Shown piece by piece: positions 25,110 through 33,985 of a DNA stretch of 64,000 nt; position 1 is the stretch's first letter; each line of letters begins with the position of its first letter. Source of the stretch: an uncultured Bacteroidales bacterium (GTDB lineage Bacteria > Bacteroidota > Bacteroidia > Bacteroidales > UBA932); NCBI GenBank assembly GCA_944326245.1, contig CALVDF010000002.1:1-64000 (forward strand), read 5' to 3'. The translations under genes and the position numbers were made by a program. Below the pieces are notes generated by a model. It did not search any database and was not told where the DNA came from. It saw only the letters and a list, made by a program, of their open reading frames with translations.

Positions 25110-27620
25110 CTATTTCAGGCCACGGACGGGATTGAGTGTGGCAGCTCTCCAGCTCTGGAGGGAGACGGACAGCACGGAGACCAGCAGCACAGTCAGGCCT
25201 GCCAGCGCAAACAGCCACCAGTCCAGAGACGTCTTATAGGCAAACCGCTGGAGCCACGAGTGCAGGACATACCACGACACGGGGACCGCGACGAGAAATG
25301 CCAGACAGATGTAGCGGATGAAGTTGGCATTGAGCAGACGGATGATTTCCATGGTGGATGCCCCGTTGATCTTCCTCACAGCTATCTCCTTGGTTCGGCG
25401 CCTTATTATGAAGGCCATGAATATGATCAGCCCCAGGTCGGCTATCACGAAGCACAGCAGGGTAAATGTCATCACCAGTTTCCTTGCATAGAACTCATTG
25501 CGGTACAGCGACCCGTAAATGTCGCTCAGAGGCACGAAGTCGCTCTGCCGCTCCGGGAAGACCTCCGTCCATGCGGCATTGAGGACCCTTACGGCCTCCC
25601 CTGCGCGGGAACTGTCTATCCGTACCATCAGGCAGAACTGGAAACAATTGCGGTGCATCATGATCACAGGATGGTTTTCCACGAATACACCGGTATAGTT
25701 GTAGTCATCCGCAACCCCCGCTATCACACCATGACTGATATAGTCGAGCGTGCCCTGCTCAAACCCGAGCGGCTCCCCTATCGCTTCCTCGGCACTGGCA
25801 AACCCCAGAACCCCCAAAGCAGCACGGTTGATGATGTATTCCTCGCTCCTTCCGGACTGCCGCCCCGTCATCAGGAAATCCGTCAGCATTCTCTGCTCCT
25901 GTTCAAAGCCGTAGGCCAGCGGAGTGAAGTCCTCCCCGGCCAGAAGCGGTATGCCGTAGAAATCCAGGAAACTGTCTCCGACCACCATTACCGGTACCTG
26001 GACCCCTTCCGAAGAACCGCCGCGGCGTACCTCCACATAATCCCTGATAGCATCTCCGGGCAGCTGAAAGGAAGTCGTCATGTCCAGAATCAGAGGACTC
26101 TGCCGCAGACGATCCTTCAGCATAGGGAATTTTGCCATTGCGTCCTCGGTCAGTCCGCTCATTACCATCACATCCCGTCCGTCTCCACCGGCCTGCACGC
26201 TTTCAATCGTCCCCAACTGTTTGCCGATACCCATGGCTATGGCCAGCACAGCCGTCAGCACTGCATACTGCACCACAAGCATCCAGCGGACATTGCCGTA
26301 GGTGAAATGCACGGGACGGCTGTCCCTTTCCGTATTGGAAAAACCGGTGAGAGCCATGCTCCTGACGGCAGGAATCATGGATACGGCTACTGCAACCGCA
26401 GCAAAGGCTATGACAGTAACTGCTGTCGGCCACAGCGATATGCTTCCAGGTACGGCTCCGTAAGCGTACAGCAGCCACGATGCCGCAAGACCGAGGACAA
26501 CGGAACATATTGCCAGAATAAGTGACTGAAGAGCCTCATTCCTGAGAATCACGGATACCGGAGCTCCGTAAAGGCGATTAAGCTGATAATGCCGGCGGTT
26601 GTAGGAAAATATGAGAGCAGTGTTGAGCCACAGGTTGAACAGAACCACGACAAGCAGCAGGACATTGGCACCGACAGTAAGCCATATATACGTAATGTTG
26701 CCGTTGACACTCAATTCCCGGAGGTTGTGGCTGTGCAGGTGTATGGATGTCAGCGGCATGAGCACGGCTGCAGGCGGAGCGGCATTTTCAGGGACCATAC
26801 CGCTCACCATATCCGTAATGGTATTTTCCACCCCTTCGATATCACTTTTTTCATGCAGCAGCAGATACATGTAGCAGAAGGTATCCAGTGACTCAGGCAG
26901 AAGTCTGATTACGTCACCGCTCCAGTGCGATGTCTCGGGAATATCCTTGAAGATTCCGGTGATATGGCAGACAGTCCCTTCTATTTCCAGATCCGACTGC
27001 AGGACCCCGGCATACCTGCCGCTGCCACCAGCTCCCGTCCGGCCGTAACCGTCCTGTTCCCCGCCGTTTCCGGCATATTCGCCAGGACAGACAACCTTAC
27101 CTTCTCTTCCGGTGTGCCCGCCTGTACGGGCAGCCGCACCGGCAGCGTCCTGCATCCCGGCCAGCCTGCGGGCCATGCTTTCACTGACTATCACCTGGTC
27201 CTGGGCACTGAGCGCCGTTTGCAGGTCTCCCTCCAGCATCGTGATGTCAAATGTCCTCAGGAAGTCCCTGTTGACGTAGAATACCTTCTCCCCTGCCGTA
27301 ATGAATGTACCCCTGTACTTCAGGTCCGGCCGGTAGACTTCGTGAAGCTTTGCCACAGCCTCCACCTCCGGTATCTGACGCAAAGGGTCATCCATCATAT
27401 TGCCGTATATCCTTCCGTCCGCCGGACCGCCTTCCCAATCCAGCGTAAGCCGCACTATGCGGTCAGCATTCACATTGTACCTGTCCCAGCTCAGTTCCCG
27501 CATGATATGGTTCACCGATACAATCAGGGCCGCCAGCACCACCGACAGCCCGACAAGATTGACCAGCCGCAGAGAAACGTGTCTGCGCATCAGTCTAAAA
27601 ACAATTTCCAGATTCTTCAT
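25110..27620 (-). CDS. FtsX/MacB-like ABC permease
   Basis: An 836-residue inner-membrane protein with two FtsX-type halves. A first helix at about residues 18-40 is followed by a MacB-like periplasmic domain, three helices (about 295-440), a helix near 485 (MLVVQYAVLTAVLAIAMG), a second periplasmic domain, and three final helices with FIIRRRTKEIAVRKINGAS, the FtsX loop signature. The ATG at 27620 gives MKNLEIVFRLMRRH. Bacteroidetes use such permeases, usually with a separate ATPase, for efflux or lipoprotein export. No ATPase is adjacent here, so it is an orphan. Residues about 190-225 are unusually Gly/Arg-rich compared with relatives. Confidence 0.87.
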   Translation of the reverse strand: MKNLEIVFRLMRRHVSLRLVNLVGLSVVLAALIVSVNHIMRELSWDRYNVNADRIVRLTLDWEGGPADGRIYGNMMDDPLRQIPEVEAVAKLHEVYRPDLKYRGTFITAGEKVFYVNRDFLRTFDITMLEGDLQTALSAQDQVIVSESMARRLAGMQDAAGAAARTGGHTGREGKVVCPGEYAGNGGEQDGYGRTGAGGSGRYAGVLQSDLEIEGTVCHITGIFKDIPETSHWSGDVIRLLPESLDTFCYMYLLLHEKSDIEGVENTITDMVSGMVPENAAPPAAVLMPLTSIHLHSHNLRELSVNGNITYIWLTVGANVLLLVVVLFNLWLNTALIFSYNRRHYQLNRLYGAPVSVILRNEALQSLILAICSVVLGLAASWLLYAYGAVPGSISLWPTAVTVIAFAAVAVAVSMIPAVRSMALTGFSNTERDSRPVHFTYGNVRWMLVVQYAVLTAVLAIAMGIGKQLGTIESVQAGGDGRDVMVMSGLTEDAMAKFPMLKDRLRQSPLILDMTTSFQLPGDAIRDYVEVRRGGSSEGVQVPVMVVGDSFLDFYGIPLLAGEDFTPLAYGFEQEQRMLTDFLMTGRQSGRSEEYIINRAALGVLGFASAEEAIGEPLGFEQGTLDYISHGVIAGVADDYNYTGVFVENHPVIMMHRNCFQFCLMVRIDSSRAGEAVRVLNAAWTEVFPERQSDFVPLSDIYGSLYRNEFYARKLVMTFTLLCFVIADLGLIIFMAFIIRRRTKEIAVRKINGASTMEIIRLLNANFIRYICLAFLVAVPVSWYVLHSWLQRFAYKTSLDWWLFALAGLTVLLVSVLSVSLQSWRAATLNPVRGLK

Positions 27621-27624
27621 GCTG

Positions 27625-27632
27625 CAAACATA
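27625..27632 (-). promoter_or_regulatory. Promoter -7 box abutting the permease start
   Basis: The plus strand CAAACATA reads TATGTTTG leftward, and only four bases separate its last G from the ATG. A transcript from here would be leaderless or nearly so. Confidence 0.4.
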
Positions 27633-27665
27633 AGCGGAAATCCGGGGGATTCCAAATAATCGGCA

Positions 27666-27722
27666 GGTTAGCACCCACAATGCAAGTAATTGATAATCAG
27701 CAGCTGCTAACCCAACATTTGT
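27666..27722. repeat. Inverted repeat GGTTAGCA/TGCTAACC
   Basis: Perfect 8-bp arms at 27666-27673 and 27715-27722 lie 41 nt apart, just upstream of the permease promoter. They could be a regulator site or a stem; function unknown. Confidence 0.5.
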
Positions 27723-27968
27723 TAACATCGGCAGATATCCCGTCACATGCTCGGAGCGGGGACGGAAAAAAATGCAGATGCTAACATGAAAAAATCACGT
27801 TCTGCCCGGTGCAGTCAGCATGCAAACAAAACTCACGTCGGTAAGAGAACAAGGAAGTGATACCCCGGAGATACTGCGTATTGTATTGGCCTTTGAATTT
27901 CGCGGGGGCACGGCATTTTTAGAACCAACTGATTATTAGAATGTTACAATCCAACGTCCGTAAATTTT

Positions 27969-28003
27969 GCCCCAAACGTCGATTTAAAACTGGCGTTTGG
28001 GGC
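27969..28003. repeat. REP-like hairpin, copy 2
   Basis: The arms GCCCCAAACG and CGTTTGGGGC are identical to those at 24134-24169, around a 15-nt loop of different sequence. ATTGATTATCA follows at about 28021. The kept arms and changed loop suggest selection on the stem. Confidence 0.85.
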
Positions 28004-28131
28004 AACGCCTTTCATAACTCATTGATTATCAAGATGTATTTCTAGACAATGCCCCCGTGCATTAAAAAATCGGCAACAGCACGTCAAACGCAGCCGCGGG
28101 AGTGCTCCTACATAGACTCCGCAGCTGTACA

Positions 28132-29682
28132 TCAGCCTTGTTGGAATGAATCCCGGGGGAAATTCCGGGAAACAAAGTCGGAGAGACGCAGCCGGGGGCC
28201 AATCTTGCGGGCCGTACGGGTCTTCTGAACATTCAGGGAATGGACATTGATCCTGCGTATGACGCAGATGGCTCCGGTGGAGAAACCGCATGCCATCAGG
28301 GCGATGAGCAGGAGGTCGTTGCGGGTAAGGGAAGGATGATCCATGGCTATTCGGGACAGGACGCCAGGATAAAGGAGATCACATATCCCGCATATCCTGT
28401 CATGGATTTCATGCTCGGGGAAATAGCGGTTCAGCAGGTTTCTGATGCTTCCGGGGGAGTCTCCTTCACTACGGCCGCATATGTCGTTCATATCCCCCAC
28501 AAGCGAGACCATATCCCGCAGCACAACGTCGATCCCGACTCCGGCTTCGGGGCTTTCGCTGGTGCCCGGAATTTCATGCACGTCCGACACAGGGCCGAAA
28601 GTTCCGACGGACTCCTTCAGGGCCGCATTCTCTCGCCTCAGCTTCCTGAGCCGCACCCGCAGCACGGAATACACGGCTACCGCCGCAAGCACCAGCACCG
28701 CAACAGCCGCCAGAACGGCAGACATACGGTTCTGTCGTACCGCCGCCTGTTCCTTCAGATCCTCGTTTTCCAGCATGAGACCGACGATGCGGAGTCCCTG
28801 CATATATGCTGCACTGTCTGCAAGAGCCGCCATCGCATCACGGTCCTCGGCAGCCGTTTTCCAGTCTGCCCCGTTTACAGCCATTGCATACCTTATCCTG
28901 TACATGCGGATGCTGTCCGCCAGCCCTTCCGGCCGTCCGATCCTTTCAAGGACTTTTCCGGCCGAGTCGGCCAGGCCGAGTGAAGCATAGGCTTCCGCCT
29001 TATTGAGACTGATCATTCTGCTTATATTCCGCATACCCTCCGTATCGGCCATACCCCCGCAGTACGACTCTGCCTCCCGCACGCAGTCCAGAGTCCTGCC
29101 GTACTGCTTTCCGAGATTGTACTGCCTGCCAAGCAGCTCATAACCTATGAGAAGTGCTTCAGTATCGCCCGTTTCCCTGGCAATGGCGATTCCGCGCGAT
29201 ATCCGGTCCCCCGCCCTTGCAAGCGTATCTGCCAGGAGCTCCTGTGCCCCTTCCGTCCAGGGCACTTCCATGCCGTCGGGTCCAGGCACGAGCAAGGTAT
29301 CCGCCATCTGCTGCCATACAGCCCCTTCCATCATCAGGGCACGCCCATACAGTCCTTTACTGCCATGGTTCCGGAAATACTCTGCGGCATCAGCCACTGA
29401 GGTATCCCTCACCAGAGGCATCCCGCACATGTACTCGGCTTCGGCCCGCAACAGGAGGAAATACGCCCTCTCGTGCCGGTCCATAGTCATGCCTTTTCCA
29501 CCATTGACCACGGCGGACAACATTTCCAGGGCGCCTTGCGGGTCACTGGCCATAAGGGCATCGGCCTTTTCCAGTACAGGCATGGCTACGCCTCCCCTGC
29601 CGGAGCAGGAAAGCAGCTGGAACAACAAGGACACGGCCGCGGCAAAAACGGCAATCCGGGATATGACTGATCTGGATTTCAT
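28132..29682 (-). CDS. Membrane TPR protein with C-terminal HTH (regulator)
   Basis: A 516-residue protein in the common Bacteroidetes layout of signal or lipobox (LLSC, about residues 23-26), periplasmic TPR-like helical repeats (about 30-305), one membrane helix (about 314-337), a cytoplasmic coiled coil, and a C-terminal LuxR-like HTH (HPSLTRNDLLLIALMACGFS, then INVHSLNVQKTRTARKIG). The HTH is degenerate, and the DNA or RNA target is unknown. It could sense periplasmic or wall stress and act on transcription from the membrane. The FtsX-like permease lies downstream in the same direction, about 500 bp away, and may be a target; that is inference. Confidence 0.7.
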   Translation of the reverse strand: MKSRSVISRIAVFAAAVSLLFQLLSCSGRGGVAMPVLEKADALMASDPQGALEMLSAVVNGGKGMTMDRHERAYFLLLRAEAEYMCGMPLVRDTSVADAAEYFRNHGSKGLYGRALMMEGAVWQQMADTLLVPGPDGMEVPWTEGAQELLADTLARAGDRISRGIAIARETGDTEALLIGYELLGRQYNLGKQYGRTLDCVREAESYCGGMADTEGMRNISRMISLNKAEAYASLGLADSAGKVLERIGRPEGLADSIRMYRIRYAMAVNGADWKTAAEDRDAMAALADSAAYMQGLRIVGLMLENEDLKEQAAVRQNRMSAVLAAVAVLVLAAVAVYSVLRVRLRKLRRENAALKESVGTFGPVSDVHEIPGTSESPEAGVGIDVVLRDMVSLVGDMNDICGRSEGDSPGSIRNLLNRYFPEHEIHDRICGICDLLYPGVLSRIAMDHPSLTRNDLLLIALMACGFSTGAICVIRRINVHSLNVQKTRTARKIGPRLRLSDFVSRNFPRDSFQQG

Positions 29683-29736
29683 GCCACGAATTTAGAAAAT
29701 ATTCCCGAAATACGCCGGATGAATCCTGCCGGACAC

Positions 29737-29767
29737 AAAAAAACGGAGGCCCGAAGGCTCTCCGTTC
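29737..29767 (-). terminator. clpB: Rho-independent terminator after clpB
   Basis: Read leftward, an acggag...ctccgt stem with a gccttcgggc top is followed by seven T residues. It lies 30 bp past the clpB stop. Confidence 0.8.
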
Positions 29768-29796
29768 AATTCTATTGATACTTATTATGGATGGTG

Positions 29797-31965
29797 CTAT
29801 TTGGATTTTATCACGATATTGTCACCGTCGACATCCACCAGGACAGGTTTGTCTTTCGATATAGAACCTTCAATCAGGTCCTTGGCAAGCATATTGACCA
29901 GCTCGCGCTGAAGGATACGCTTGATGGGACGGGCACCGTAGGCCGGATCGTAACCCTTCTCCGCCATGAAGCCGATGAACTTTTTGCTGAACTCTATGGT
30001 TATGCCATGTTCCTCCATCTTCTTCCTCAGGGCTTCCAGCTGCAGATTCAGGATACCGAGGATATCGTTGCGGCTCAACGGCTCGAACATTATTATCTCG
30101 TCGATACGGTTGATGAACTCGGGACGCATCGTCTTCTTGAGGATATCGATCACTGTCCTGCGGCACTCCTCGAGGATCTCGGCCCTCTTGGCCTTGTCGT
30201 CGATATTTTCCAGACGCTGCATATATTCCTGTATCACTTCCGCTCCTACGTTCGACGTCATGATCAGGATGGTGTTCTTGAAGTCCACCGTACGGCCCTT
30301 GTTGTCGGTCAGACGGCCGTCGTCCAGAACCTGCAGCAGGATGTTGAACACGTCCGGATGGGCCTTCTCTATCTCGTCGAGCAGTATCACGGAGTAGGGT
30401 TTGCGCCTTACTGCCTCCGTGAGCTGGCCACCTTCATCATATCCTACGTATCCCGGAGGGGCACCTACCAGACGGGAGACAGAGTGCCTTTCCTGGTACT
30501 CGCTCATATCGATACGGGTCATCATGTTCTCATCGTTGAACAGGGCCTCGGCCAGGGCCTTTGCCAGTTCGGTCTTACCTACACCGGTAGTACCCAGGAA
30601 CATGAATGAACCGATAGGCCTCTTTTCATTCTGCAGGCCTGCCCTGCTGCGGCGTACCGCATCGGCGACTGCCCTTACAGCCTCATCCTGACCCACAACC
30701 CTCTTGTGCAGCATGTCCTCCATGTGCAGCAGTTTGACCTTTTCGCTCTCCAGCATACGGGTTACAGGTATGCCTGTCCACTTGGATACAATCTCTGCGA
30801 TATCCTCAGGTTCCACGGACTCGTTGATCAGAGGATCGGGATTGGCGGCCTTCTGGGCCATCAGTTCGTCTATTTCCTTCTGGGCAGAGGCTATCTTGCC
30901 GTAACGGAGCTCGGCAACCTTTCCGTAGTCACCGCTTCTCTCGGCTTCATCCGCCTGGAACTTGTACAGCTCTATGTCCGCACGTTTCTGGGATATGCGG
31001 GACAGCAGGTCCTTCTCTACCTTCCACTTGCGGTTCAGCTCGTCGAGCTGTTCCTTGGACTCCTTGATCGAAGCCTGTATCTCGTCAAGCTTGGGCGAAC
31101 GGCCCTCACGCTTGATTGCCTCACGTTCGATCTCGAGCTGGCGGATCTTACGGTTGAGCTCATCGATGGGATCAGGCACCGAATTCATCTCCAGACGCAG
31201 CTTGGATGCGGCCTCATCTATAAGGTCTATGGCCTTGTCCGGGAGGAAACGGTTGGTAATGTAACGGTGGGAGAGCTCGACTGCCGCGATGATCGCATCA
31301 TCGTCGATATGCACCTTGTGGTGGTTCTCATATTTCTCCTTAAGTCCCCTGAGGATCGAAATCGACTCGGCTGGGGTAGGTTCGTCGACCATGACCATCT
31401 GGAACCTGCGCTCCAGGGCCTTGTCCTCCTCGAAGTACTTGCGGTACTCCTCGATGGTGGTCGAGCCTATGGCTCTCAACTCACCTCGGGCCAGGGCCGG
31501 CTTCAGGATGTTGGCGGCATCCATGGCACCGGATGAACGGCCTGCACCCACCAGAGTATGTATCTCATCGATGAAGAGGATGATCTCGCCCTGACTCTCG
31601 ATCACTGCATTGACCACTCCCTTCAGCCTTTCCTCGAATTCGCCCTGATATTTTGCACCGGCCACGAGGGCACCCATGTCCAGTGAATAGATTTCCTTGG
31701 TCTTCAGGTTCTCCGGCACGTCCTGACTTACTATCCTCTCGGCTATGCCTTCAGAGATAGCGGTCTTGCCCACACCGGGCTCTCCGACCAGGATAGGATT
31801 GTTCTTCGTCCTTCGGCTCAGGATCTGGAGCACCCTACGGATCTCCTCGTCCCTTCCGATGACGGGGTCGAGCTTCCCTTCGCGGGCCCGCTGGTTCAGA
31901 TTGACCGCGTACCGCTCGAGGAACTCCTTGTTGTTATTGTTCTGTGGATAATTCATATTATTCAT
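29797..31965 (-). CDS. clpB: ClpB disaggregase lacking the N-terminal domain
   Basis: A 722-residue AAA+ disaggregase working with DnaK. It keeps both AAA+ modules (Walker A GEPGVGKT about residues 63-70; GTTGVGKT about 468-475), pore loops ([27 protein letters not shown]), and the full coiled-coil M-domain (about 280-400), so it is ClpB and not ClpC. The usual Clp_N domain of about 145 residues is missing: the protein begins [20 protein letters not shown] at the N-domain/AAA1 linker. Only 126 bp separate it from the divergent queE, leaving no room for the domain. This equals the short ClpB isoform made by internal initiation in E. coli. A full-length copy elsewhere cannot be excluded. Confidence 0.93.
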   Translation of the reverse strand: MNNMNYPQNNNNKEFLERYAVNLNQRAREGKLDPVIGRDEEIRRVLQILSRRTKNNPILVGEPGVGKTAISEGIAERIVSQDVPENLKTKEIYSLDMGALVAGAKYQGEFEERLKGVVNAVIESQGEIILFIDEIHTLVGAGRSSGAMDAANILKPALARGELRAIGSTTIEEYRKYFEEDKALERRFQMVMVDEPTPAESISILRGLKEKYENHHKVHIDDDAIIAAVELSHRYITNRFLPDKAIDLIDEAASKLRLEMNSVPDPIDELNRKIRQLEIEREAIKREGRSPKLDEIQASIKESKEQLDELNRKWKVEKDLLSRISQKRADIELYKFQADEAERSGDYGKVAELRYGKIASAQKEIDELMAQKAANPDPLINESVEPEDIAEIVSKWTGIPVTRMLESEKVKLLHMEDMLHKRVVGQDEAVRAVADAVRRSRAGLQNEKRPIGSFMFLGTTGVGKTELAKALAEALFNDENMMTRIDMSEYQERHSVSRLVGAPPGYVGYDEGGQLTEAVRRKPYSVILLDEIEKAHPDVFNILLQVLDDGRLTDNKGRTVDFKNTILIMTSNVGAEVIQEYMQRLENIDDKAKRAEILEECRRTVIDILKKTMRPEFINRIDEIIMFEPLSRNDILGILNLQLEALRKKMEEHGITIEFSKKFIGFMAEKGYDPAYGARPIKRILQRELVNMLAKDLIEGSISKDKPVLVDVDGDNIVIKSK

Positions 31966-32054
31966 AACTTTTTTCCTTTTTCAGGATATTTATACGCAAA
32001 AAATCTGCCGTCTCATTTTTTCTGACATAGTGGCATATTTTTTCCGGATTTTCG

Positions 32055-32062
32055 TATATTTG
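32055..32062 (+). promoter_or_regulatory. queE: Promoter -7 box for queE operon
   Basis: TATATTTG lies 29 bp before the queE ATG in the AT-rich clpB-queE gap. Confidence 0.5.
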
Positions 32063-32091
32063 TTCCCTATATAATATATGTATCCATCAGA

Positions 32092-32730
32092 ATGAACAGT
32101 GACAGCAGCATCTCCAAAAGCCGTTCGGACGGCACATCCCTCCATGTCGCGGAATCCTTCTACTCCATTCAGGGAGAAGGCGCCAACACGGGCAAGGCAG
32201 CATGGTTCGTACGTCTTGCAGGATGCAATGTCCGCTGCCCCTGGTGTGACTCTCCCGCCACATGGGACGCAAGAAGGCATCCGCTGCGCACCATAGATTC
32301 AATAGTCTCGGAAATAGCCTGTTCCCCGGCCGTCAACGTGGTCATTACAGGAGGGGAACCGCTTCTCCACCCCCTCGGGCCGCTGTGCGCGGAACTGAGG
32401 GAAAGAGGGTACCGCATATACCTGGAGACATCCGGGACAAGCCCCCTCAGCGGGGATTTCGACTGGATCTGCGTCTCTCCGAAAAAGCACTGCCCCCCTT
32501 TGCGGGAGGTGCTGGCCAAGGCTGACGAACTCAAGGTGGTAATAGGGGAAAGCACTGACACGGAATGGGCGGAAAGCGTCAGAAAGTCAGTAGGGGCAGG
32601 CTGCGTCCTGATGATGCAGCCGGAATGGGGCCGCAGGCAGAGCGCATCCCGCCTCATCGTAGAATATGTCAAAGCACATCCGGAGTGGAGAATCTCCCTC
32701 CAGACCCACAAATACCTCGACATTCCATAA
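32092..32730 (+). CDS. queE: 7-carboxy-7-deazaguanine synthase QueE
   Basis: A radical SAM enzyme making 7-carboxy-7-deazaguanine in queuosine synthesis. In the 212-residue protein the signature is SIQGEGANTGKAAWFVRLAG followed by CNVRCPWCDS (CxxxCxxC cluster at about residues 45-52), then VVITGGEPLLHP and ETSGT. The N-terminal 18 residues (Ser-rich) precede the usual start of the fold. It heads an operon with two C1 peptidases and pssA, a grouping with no obvious common pathway. queC/D/F are not in the window. Confidence 0.93.
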   Translation: MNSDSSISKSRSDGTSLHVAESFYSIQGEGANTGKAAWFVRLAGCNVRCPWCDSPATWDARRHPLRTIDSIVSEIACSPAVNVVITGGEPLLHPLGPLCAELRERGYRIYLETSGTSPLSGDFDWICVSPKKHCPPLREVLAKADELKVVIGESTDTEWAESVRKSVGAGCVLMMQPEWGRRQSASRLIVEYVKAHPEWRISLQTHKYLDIP

Positions 32731-32759
32731 TACAAACCAATAAATCCAAAATCAATACT

Positions 32760-33977
32760 ATGACCATCAAACACATCATTACCGCTTTATGCATCTGCTG
32801 CATGATCTCTCCTGCCCTCTCGGCCCAGAAGAAGAACAAGAAAGAGGCAGCACAGCCGGAAGGATACCAGTTCACTATCGTAAAAGAGGTACCCATCACC
32901 TCCATCAAGAACCAGAGCAGCTCCGGCACATGCTGGTGCTTCTCGGCCCTTTCGTTCTTTGAGTCGGAGATTCTCCGCAACGGATACCAGGACTCCCTGA
33001 ACCTCTCAGAGATGTTCATCGTCCACAACTCCTATCAGGAGAAGGGCGAGAAGTATGTCAGGCTCCACGGTGTCCTCAACTTCGGACAGGGCAGCTCTTT
33101 CGGCAATGTCCTCTACGGACTCAAGAACTACGGCATCGTTCCTGAATGGGAAATGGAAGGGCTCAACTACGGCACCGACTCCCACCGTCACGGCGAGCTG
33201 GACGGTGTCCTCAAAGCCTACCTCGATGTCATCGTAAGCAACCCCAACCGCACCCTTTCCACAGCATGGAAGAACGGTTTCAAGGGCATTCTGGACGCCT
33301 ATCTGGGCGAATGCCCCGAGACATTCACAGTCAACGGCAAGGAATACACCCCCCACACCTACATGAAATCTCTGGGCATCAACCTCGACGACTATGTAGA
33401 CATCACCTCATGGACACACAAGCCTTTCTACGAGAACATGATCATTGAGGTTCCCGACAACTGGCTCTGGGAGTCTTCCATGAATGTACCCATCGACGAC
33501 CTGGTGGCCATCATCGACAACGCCATCGAGAACGGCTACACAGTAGCCTGGGCAGCTGACGTCAGCGAAAGAGGCTTCAACCGCGACGGTCTCGGCATCG
33601 TTCCCGACTACGAAAAGCTCGAAGCCGAAATCAAGGAAGTAGGTTCTGACCAGGCCCGCTGGATAGGTGCCGACAAGAACAATCCCTATGCAATCGCCTT
33701 CGAGGCTCCCTGCCCCGAACTGGAAATTACCCAGGAGATGCGTCAGGAAGGATATGACAACTACCAGACCACCGATGACCACGGCATGCAGATATTCGGC
33801 ATCGCAAAAGACCAGACAGGCAAGAAATACTACATGGTCAAGAACTCATGGGGCGATGCAGGCAAATACCATGGCATCTGGTACGTATCTGAAGCATACG
33901 TAAGATACAAGACCATGGACATCATGGTCAACAAGAACGCCATCCCTGCCGACATCAGGGCCAAAATGAACCTCTAA
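32760..33977 (+). CDS. Secreted C1 peptidase (bleomycin hydrolase-like), paralog 1
   Basis: A 405-residue papain-fold aminopeptidase C-like enzyme with a signal peptide (about residues 1-22). The oxyanion Gln and catalytic Cys lie in KNQSSSGTCWCFSA (Cys about 58), the His in TTDDHGMQIFGIA, and the Asn in MVKNSWGDAG, so the triad is complete. The ATG at 32760 follows queE by 29 bp and starts the signal peptide. It differs from cytoplasmic PepC by its export signal. It is a tandem paralog of the next gene, and likely trims peptides in the periplasm. Confidence 0.9.
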   Translation: MTIKHIITALCICCMISPALSAQKKNKKEAAQPEGYQFTIVKEVPITSIKNQSSSGTCWCFSALSFFESEILRNGYQDSLNLSEMFIVHNSYQEKGEKYVRLHGVLNFGQGSSFGNVLYGLKNYGIVPEWEMEGLNYGTDSHRHGELDGVLKAYLDVIVSNPNRTLSTAWKNGFKGILDAYLGECPETFTVNGKEYTPHTYMKSLGINLDDYVDITSWTHKPFYENMIIEVPDNWLWESSMNVPIDDLVAIIDNAIENGYTVAWAADVSERGFNRDGLGIVPDYEKLEAEIKEVGSDQARWIGADKNNPYAIAFEAPCPELEITQEMRQEGYDNYQTTDDHGMQIFGIAKDQTGKKYYMVKNSWGDAGKYHGIWYVSEAYVRYKTMDIMVNKNAIPADIRAKMNL

Positions 33978-33985
33978 TCCACATC

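Larger units (their letters stand above)
27621..28131. other. Non-coding region upstream of the FtsX-like permease
   Basis: A stretch of 511 bp without a credible gene. It holds the permease promoter box, an inverted repeat near 27.7 kb, the second REP-like hairpin and several degenerate TGATTA(t/a) motifs of the kind seen at 24.1-24.7 kb. I see no RNA gene I can name. Confidence 0.6.

Noticed and set aside
24981..26525. A 514-codon open frame on the plus strand opposite the FtsX-like gene
   Set aside because: It is rich in His, Arg, Pro and Gln with no family features, and the leftward frame encodes a clear permease. It is a shadow caused by GC-rich third positions.
28019..28291. A leftward 90-codon frame at the end of the TPR/HTH gene
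   Set aside because: Most of it overlaps the TPR/HTH gene in another frame, and it has no start context or family features.
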